This document shows, piece by piece, positions 14,966 to 18,986 of a stretch of DNA of 18,986 nucleotides. Positions within the stretch are counted from its first letter, which is position 1. Each line of letters opens with the position of its first letter. Made by a program: the position numbers and the translations under genes. Origin of the DNA: Bacteroidota bacterium (lineage in GTDB: Bacteria; Bacteroidota; Ignavibacteria; UBA10030); contig DOWV01000399.1 of assembly GCA_003519375.1 (NCBI GenBank), forward strand, positions 7,981 to 26,966, given 5' to 3'. The notes under the pieces were generated by a model that was not told the DNA's origin, did not search any database, and worked only from the letters and a program-made list of their open reading frames with translations.

Positions 14966-15658
14966 ATGATGCGATCGCGATTACTTTGGTTGATAGTTGG
15001 AAGCCTTTTCGCCCTTCAACTGCAAGCGGCCGATTTCGTTATCAAGGCCGTCAGGGGGACAGTCGAAGTCCGCAGGGGCGTGATGGAAGAATGGAAGAAA
15101 GTGAAGGTGGGAGATCTTCTGAAGCCTGAAGACAGCATGAGAACCGGTGCAGGCTCGAATGCAGTCATCGAAGCCGACAAGAAGAAACTGACAGTGCCGG
15201 AAATGACCATTTTGGATATTTCCGACGTCCGGCAGTTGAGCCAGGAAGACTTCCTTTTGAAGCTTGCCATGGAGAATATCCTTGCGGTGCCGCCGCGTGA
15301 AAAAGATGAGCTGGCTATTCCATCGGCGACGGTCATGCACGGAACGGACATGAGCAAGGCCGATCAACCCGCGATTTCTGACTTGAAGGTCGGAGAGATG
15401 GAGCTGAAAGGCGCCCGCGTGCTGTATGACAACGCATACTACGCCACTGCTGTTCTCAAATCCAAAGAGACGTTGAGGACCCATCCCGAACTCAAGTCGA
15501 ATATCGACGCGAGGCTTACGATCGCCGCCGCGTTCGAGAAGATGAAGCTCACCAAGGAGGCAATCACAGAGTACTCGTTACTTGCGAAAGAGAACCTCCC
15601 TGCTTCGACAGCGAAGAAAGTGCAACACTCTCTGGACAAGCTGAAGCAGGCGAAGTAA
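14966..15658 (+). CDS. FecR-like periplasmic protein with TPR-like C-terminus
   Basis: A 230-residue secreted protein. The signal peptide is residues 1-21 (cleavage near LQAA-D). Residues about 24-88 have the FecR-domain pattern: VRGTVEVRRG, then WKKVKVGDLLKPEDSMRTGAGSNAVIE, as in FecR repeats that bind or transmit envelope signals. Residues about 148-228 form helices that resemble a tetratricopeptide pair (GARVLYDNAYYATAVLKSKETL and an AFEKMKLTKEAITEYSLL stretch). AGGAGG at 14955-14960 sits five bases before the ATG, the best ribosome binding site in the region. It lies 27 bases after the barrel/transglutaminase gene, so the two are almost certainly co-transcribed. It is not a classical FecR: no TonB-receptor or sigma-factor gene is adjacent. 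A scaffold or sensor accessory role is inferred. Confidence 0.82.
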   Translation: MMRSRLLWLIVGSLFALQLQAADFVIKAVRGTVEVRRGVMEEWKKVKVGDLLKPEDSMRTGAGSNAVIEADKKKLTVPEMTILDISDVRQLSQEDFLLKLAMENILAVPPREKDELAIPSATVMHGTDMSKADQPAISDLKVGEMELKGARVLYDNAYYATAVLKSKETLRTHPELKSNIDARLTIAAAFEKMKLTKEAITEYSLLAKENLPASTAKKVQHSLDKLKQAK

Positions 15659-15682
15659 CCTGACAGGAGTTATGCTCTATCG

Positions 15683-15716
15683 AAACGCCGCAGCCACGTC
15701 TGCGGCGTTTCTGTTT
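15683..15716 (+). terminator. Strong rho-independent terminator after the FecR-like gene
   Basis: AAACGCCGCAG (15683-15693) pairs perfectly with CTGCGGCGTTT (15700-15710) around a six-base loop, an 11-bp stem, followed by CTGTTTT. It lies 25 bases after the stop and closes the lipoprotein/barrel/FecR unit. Confidence 0.92.
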
Positions 15717-15756
15717 TCCAGACGCTGGTACTCGGTCCGGCTTCGTGTATCCGGCC

Positions 15757-15785
15757 TTGAAACTCCCTTAAATTACTTCTACATT
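15757..15785 (+). promoter_or_regulatory. Candidate housekeeping promoter for the ABC exporter genes
   Basis: TTGAAA (15757-15762) and TACATT (15780-15785) with exactly 17 bases between them match the -35/-10 layout at 5/6 and 4/6 positions. It lies after a strong terminator and about 105 bases before the ABC ATPase start, where a promoter is expected. The leader it would give contains the palindromes below. Confidence 0.45.
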
Positions 15786-15815
15786 GACCCCGATTATCTG
15801 ATAACTCGAAGGCCG

Positions 15816-15864
15816 AAGAGGCCTCTTGTAAGCCTGACAGGTCTTTGAGACCTTTCAGGTTTTT
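15816..15864. repeat. Palindrome and terminator-like hairpin in the ABC gene leader
   Basis: AAGAGGCCTCTT (15816-15827) is a perfect 12-bp palindrome. It is followed by CCTGACAGGTCT (15833-15844), a TTG loop and AGACCTTTCAGG (15848-15859), which pair with one mismatch, then TTTTT. This has the form of an intrinsic terminator but ends only about 27 bases before the ABC ATPase start. It could be an attenuator or a copy of a dispersed intergenic repeat; hairpins of this CCTGA-AGGTCT type are, as far as I recall, common in some FCB genomes. Confidence 0.6.
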
Positions 15865-15890
15865 CTCATCTCGAACTCTGCCGGCTTCTC

Positions 15891-16808
15891 GTGACAGGCG
15901 ACCTCATCCTTCAAACAAAAAACCTGGGAAAACAGTACAAACGCCGATGGGCGGTGCATCACCTTGACCTCGAAGTGCACCGGGGTGACGTCTTCGGCTT
16001 TCTCGGTCCGAACGGCGCGGGAAAAAGCACCACCATTCGTATGCTTCTCTCCCTCATCCGTCCCACAGAAGGGGAAGTCTTCCTGTTCAATTACTCCCTT
16101 GCGAGGGAACGTGAGAAAGCTCTTCGCTCCATCGGAGGGATCGTCGAGAAACCTGATTTCTATCTCTATCTCTCGGCATTTCGAAACCTCGAAATTGTCG
16201 GATCACTGAACGGCGGAGCCGAGAAAAAACGAATAGAAGAAGTGCTCGAGCTTGTCGGGCTCTCCGCCAGGGCGCGCGACAAAGTCAAGACCTACTCACA
16301 CGGTATGAAACAGAGGTTGGGAATCGCACAGTCGCTGCTCTCGGATCCTGAATTTGTCATTCTCGATGAGCCGACCAGCGGCCTCGACCCCCAGGGGATG
16401 AAAGAGATAAGGGATCTTATCCGCCACCTTGCCAGCGACCGGCAGAAAACCGTGATGCTCTCTTCGCACCTGCTGAACGAGGTGGAGATGGTCGCAACCC
16501 GTATGGCCGTCATCAACCGCGGCGAGCTCGTGACACAGGGTGACGTGGGCGCCCTTCTCGAAAAAGGGGAAAAGGTGGTCACGTTCAGAGGCCAGCCAGC
16601 GGAGAAGCTGCTCTCAATCTTGTCTTCCCGGATTGGCGCCGAAAAAGTCACACTCAAGGGCGATGATCTCCTCGTTTCTATGCCGTTTGAAGATATTCCG
16701 GCCATCACCCGCATTCTGGTGGCGGAGGGGATTGACATCCAGGCGATTATTCCCCGGCGGTCGTTAGAAGAGTATTTCCTGTCCATCACTGAAAGTGATT
16801 CGAAGTAA
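15891..16808 (+). CDS. ABC transporter ATP-binding protein (ABC-2 exporter type)
   Basis: A 305-residue ATPase that would drive the permease encoded 98 bases downstream. Motifs: Walker A GPNGAGKST (39-47), signature YSHGMKQRLG (135-144; the SHGM form is usual for this DrrA/BcrA-like group), Walker B FVILDE with catalytic Glu160, D-loop SGLD, and switch His193 in SSHLL. All are intact. A C-terminal extension of about 85 residues after the core (from about residue 220) is typical of ABC-2 exporters. The start is GTG at 15891 with no good Shine-Dalgarno sequence. The substrate is unknown; antibiotic-resistance or envelope-component export are family-level options. It is separate from NosF by distance and by two terminators. 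Confidence 0.88.
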   Translation: MTGDLILQTKNLGKQYKRRWAVHHLDLEVHRGDVFGFLGPNGAGKSTTIRMLLSLIRPTEGEVFLFNYSLAREREKALRSIGGIVEKPDFYLYLSAFRNLEIVGSLNGGAEKKRIEEVLELVGLSARARDKVKTYSHGMKQRLGIAQSLLSDPEFVILDEPTSGLDPQGMKEIRDLIRHLASDRQKTVMLSSHLLNEVEMVATRMAVINRGELVTQGDVGALLEKGEKVVTFRGQPAEKLLSILSSRIGAEKVTLKGDDLLVSMPFEDIPAITRILVAEGIDIQAIIPRRSLEEYFLSITESDSK

Positions 16809-16825
16809 TAGCTTCTTGAAAGATA

Positions 16826-16898
16826 CTCACGCCAAGACGCAAAGCCGCCAAAATAGATAGCCATTTCTTTCCTTGGCGTCTTGGCGACTTTGCGTGAG
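16826..16898. repeat. Large inverted repeat built from 8-bp units between the ABC genes
   Basis: Arms of 26 bases (16826-16851 and 16873-16898) pair at 22 of 26 positions across a 21-base spacer. Each arm is made of about three 8-bp units of the type ACGCMAAG (left: ACGCCAAG, ACGCAAAG, then CCGCCAAA), flanked by CTCACG at the outer end. It fills the gap between the ATPase and permease genes. Units like this are, to my knowledge, widespread dispersed repeats in environmental bacterial genomes. A role in the transcript (pause or processing) is not shown. Confidence 0.85.
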
Positions 16899-16906
16899 AT
16901 TATCAT

Positions 16907-17743
16907 ATGCTGCGACTCGTCTACTACGAACTGATCAAGACGTTCCTGAAGAAGCGGACCTACATCGGCTTCGCGCTGGTGGCAATCGTTGTTCCGCTCG
17001 TGGAAGTCGTGATGAAGATTGAAGGCGGGCGGTTTCTTCAGTATACGCTTCGCTCTCTTCAGCAGGATTTTATGCTCGTGGGGAACCTGTTCAACGGCTG
17101 GTTTGTCGCCCAAAGCATGATGAACAGTCTCTGGGTGCACATTCCGCTCCTCATCATTTTTGTTGCGGGCGATCAACTGGCCGGCGAAGCAACCGCAGGA
17201 ACCTACAGGCTGATCCTGGTCCGGCCGGTCTCTCGCACAAGGATCTTTCTTGCGAAGTTCATCACCACCATCATCTACACGGTTGTTTTCGTGTTCTTCC
17301 TGGGCATTCTCAGCACCGGCCTTGCGCTCCTGCTCCTGGGCCGGGGAGACCTCATTATTCTTACACGCGGGATTCTGATCCTGCCGGAAGCAGACGTTGC
17401 CTGGAGATTTCTTGCGGGATACTTGCTTGCTGCCTGGGCCATGGTGTCCATCGCTTCCATAGCGTTCTTCTTCTCGACGTTTGTTGAGAATGCTATCGGA
17501 CCCATCATCAGTACGATGGGCGTGAATATGATTTTCGTCCTGATGACCGTGCTGCCCCTCGATTTCTTCAAAACTTTGAGGCCGTATCTCTTCACCCACT
17601 ATCTCAATGTCTGGCTGAGGGTCTTTGAGGACCCGGTTCCATGGCAGGACATCGCGACGGGGTGCCTTGCACTTGGCGGGTACGTCGCTGGATTCATCAT
17701 TGCGGCGTGGCTCATCTTCCGCCGAAAAGACATTCTTACGTAA
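16907..17743 (+). CDS. ABC-2 type permease
   Basis: A 278-residue membrane protein with six predicted segments (about 20-38, 76-95, 122-147, 164-188, 197-216 and 247-268). It carries the ABC-2 coupling motif GEATAGTYRLILVRPVSRTRI (about residues 92-112), the same type as in NosY (ERGTAEL-PVSR). It is the natural partner of the ATPase at 15891. The ATG lies eight bases after the end of the large inverted repeat, with no strong Shine-Dalgarno sequence, so the repeat might affect its translation. The gene could be read as a NosY paralogue, but neither the gene neighbours nor the rest of the sequence tie it to NosZ. Confidence 0.85.
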   Translation: MLRLVYYELIKTFLKKRTYIGFALVAIVVPLVEVVMKIEGGRFLQYTLRSLQQDFMLVGNLFNGWFVAQSMMNSLWVHIPLLIIFVAGDQLAGEATAGTYRLILVRPVSRTRIFLAKFITTIIYTVVFVFFLGILSTGLALLLLGRGDLIILTRGILILPEADVAWRFLAGYLLAAWAMVSIASIAFFFSTFVENAIGPIISTMGVNMIFVLMTVLPLDFFKTLRPYLFTHYLNVWLRVFEDPVPWQDIATGCLALGGYVAGFIIAAWLIFRRKDILT

Positions 17744-17776
17744 CCAATCATTCACACATTCATCAAGGGAGAACCA

Positions 17777-18986
17777 GTGGAACTACGAGCCAGTCTCCAA
17801 AAAATCCGGGATGGATTCCATCCCACCTTCTGGGTCGCAAACGGGATGGAGCTGTTCGAGCGATTGGCGTACTACGGCCAGCAGATCGTTTTCATGGTCT
17901 ATATGCGCAACAAGCTCGGATTTACGGAAACTGAAGCCGGGCAGCTGTCCGGGATTTTTGGCGGACTCATCTACCTTCTCCCGATTCTGGGCGGTACGCT
18001 TGCCGACAAGTGGGGCTTCCGCCGCGCCTTCAACATCGCGTTTACCATTCTCGCCCTCGGCTATTTCCTCATCGGTTCGATGGGAATGACGGCCTTTTCG
18101 TCGCTCTACGGGGGATTCTCGCAGTATTGGCTCCTGGTGTTCTTCCTTGTCTTCACCGCGTTCGGGGGTTCGTTTATCAAACCGTCGGTGTTGGGAACAG
18201 TGGCTGTGACTTCGACACCGGAGACAAAGTCACTCGGCTATGCCATTTATTACTGGCTCGTCAACGTCGGTGCGATGGTTGGTCCTACGATTGCTTACTT
18301 CGTGCGCGAGAGCCTGGGCAACGAATTTGTGTACATGGTTTCATCCCTCAGCTGTCTGGCAATGCTGGTTGTGAATATCCTCCTCTATAAAGAGGTGCGA
18401 ACGGCAAACGAAGGGCCGACGGAATCTCTCGGAAAGAAGATCACAAACCTCTTTGTGGTGCTTGGGAATTTCAAGTTCATGGTCTTTCTCCTTATCTATT
18501 CGCTCTACTGGATTATTTTCTGGCAGGAGTTTATCATCGTTCCGTACTACGTGGTCGATTATATCGATCCGAACTATCCGTACGAAATACTCCAGTCCTG
18601 GGCCGGTGCAGGAGCAATCATTCTTCTTCAAATACCCATCAACCGGATGACGAAGAACGTAAAAACGCCGAATGCGATCCTTCTCGGGTTCGCCATGTCG
18701 AGCCTGATCTGGGTGATTATCGGAATCTTTCCGAGCGTCCCCACGATCGCTGCCGGGATCATCGCGTTCGCCATCGGTGAAATGATACAGGCTCCCCGTT
18801 ACTATGAGTACATCTCAGAGATCGCGCCTCCAGGACAGCAGGGACTTTTCCAGGGGTATGCATTTCTTCCTATCGCCATTGCCAGATTCGTGGGTGATCC
18901 GATCGGCGGTTGGCTCTATCAAACCTCGAAAGCGGCAGGAAAGCCCGAATATGTCTGGTGGGGGCTTATTGGCATTGGTGTGGGTG
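17777..18986 (+). CDS. POT/PTR2-type MFS transporter (proton-coupled oligopeptide symporter), 3' partial
   Basis: An open frame from GTG 17777 (AAGGGA at 17765-17770, six bases upstream) to the right edge, about 403 residues visible. The N-terminus WVANGMELFERLAYYG carries the POT-family ExxER motif (Glu25, Glu28, Arg29, then Tyr-Tyr), which couples proton movement to peptide uptake in characterised members. GGTLADKWGFRR is the MFS loop 2-3 motif, and the stretch GYAIYYWLVNVGAMVGP corresponds to the second PTR2 signature. About ten membrane segments are visible. Expected function is uptake of di- or tripeptides, by family. No link with the ABC exporter is evident apart from the 33-base spacing. 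The last membrane segments lie outside the window. Confidence 0.87.
   Translation, partial: MELRASLQKIRDGFHPTFWVANGMELFERLAYYGQQIVFMVYMRNKLGFTETEAGQLSGIFGGLIYLLPILGGTLADKWGFRRAFNIAFTILALGYFLIGSMGMTAFSSLYGGFSQYWLLVFFLVFTAFGGSFIKPSVLGTVAVTSTPETKSLGYAIYYWLVNVGAMVGPTIAYFVRESLGNEFVYMVSSLSCLAMLVVNILLYKEVRTANEGPTESLGKKITNLFVVLGNFKFMVFLLIYSLYWIIFWQEFIIVPYYVVDYIDPNYPYEILQSWAGAGAIILLQIPINRMTKNVKTPNAILLGFAMSSLIWVIIGIFPSVPTIAAGIIAFAIGEMIQAPRYYEYISEIAPPGQQGLFQGYAFLPIAIARFVGDPIGGWLYQTSKAAGKPEYVWWGLIGIGVG

Noticed and set aside
16907..17743. Second nosY
   Set aside because: It shares only the general ABC-2 motif, and it lies beside its own ATPase far from the nos genes.
16292..17755. Long minus-strand open frame (487 codons) opposite the ABC genes
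   Set aside because: It spans two well-supported genes and the repeat between them; its product is low-complexity and charged, with no motif.

Overview
The window looks like a chromosomal segment of an anaerobically respiring, Gram-negative member of the FCB group, most likely Ignavibacteria/Chlorobi-like. This is inference. It rests on a Sec-type (clade II) nitrous oxide reductase carrying a lipobox, a PorV/PorQ-like outer-membrane barrel domain, several envelope lipoproteins, and clear Shine-Dalgarno sequences (before nosF and before the FecR-like gene), which Bacteroidia usually lack. Every gene I support is on the + strand. No tRNA, rRNA, CRISPR array or transposase was seen.

Region 1 (1-6720) is a clade II nos cluster for the last step of denitrification: nosZ (5' end outside the window), a polytopic membrane protein in the NosB position, a YwiC-like membrane protein, nosD, nosF, nosL and nosY. 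Spacing is very tight (TAG/ATG abutment at ywiC-nosD, 4-base ATGA overlaps at nosD-nosF and nosF-nosL), so it reads as one operon. NosZ reduces N2O. NosD, NosF and NosY form the ABC-type complex needed to assemble the copper-sulfur CuZ site, and NosL supplies copper. No NosR, NosX, NosG, NosH or cytochrome c gene is visible, so the electron donor must be encoded elsewhere or upstream.

Region 2 (6721-10834) holds an aldo/keto reductase and a large membrane-bound regulator (CHASE2 sensor, transmembrane segments, coiled coil, sigma-54 AAA+ domain, unusual C-terminal domain). Around this pair lie three copies of a nested palindromic element of about 46 bp, two before the reductase and one after the regulator. 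Two copies are perfect inverted repeats of each other's form with a paired, compensating base change. This is the most interesting unexplained structure in the window.

Region 3 (10835-15715) holds an orphan hypothetical gene preceded by a near-consensus sigma-54 promoter and followed by a terminator. Then come an envelope lipoprotein, a protein fusing an outer-membrane barrel to a transglutaminase-like domain, and a FecR-like periplasmic protein, closed by a strong terminator. Together with the CHASE2 regulator these could form an envelope-sensing module that I do not recognise as a described system.

Region 4 (15716-18986) holds a promoter candidate, a leader with palindromes, an ABC exporter pair (ATPase and ABC-2 permease) separated by a large inverted repeat made of 8-bp units, and the start of a POT/PTR2-type peptide transporter that runs off the right edge. 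No stretch over 300 bases lacks a gene; the longest gap (10570-10834) carries the third palindromic element and the sigma-54 candidate.
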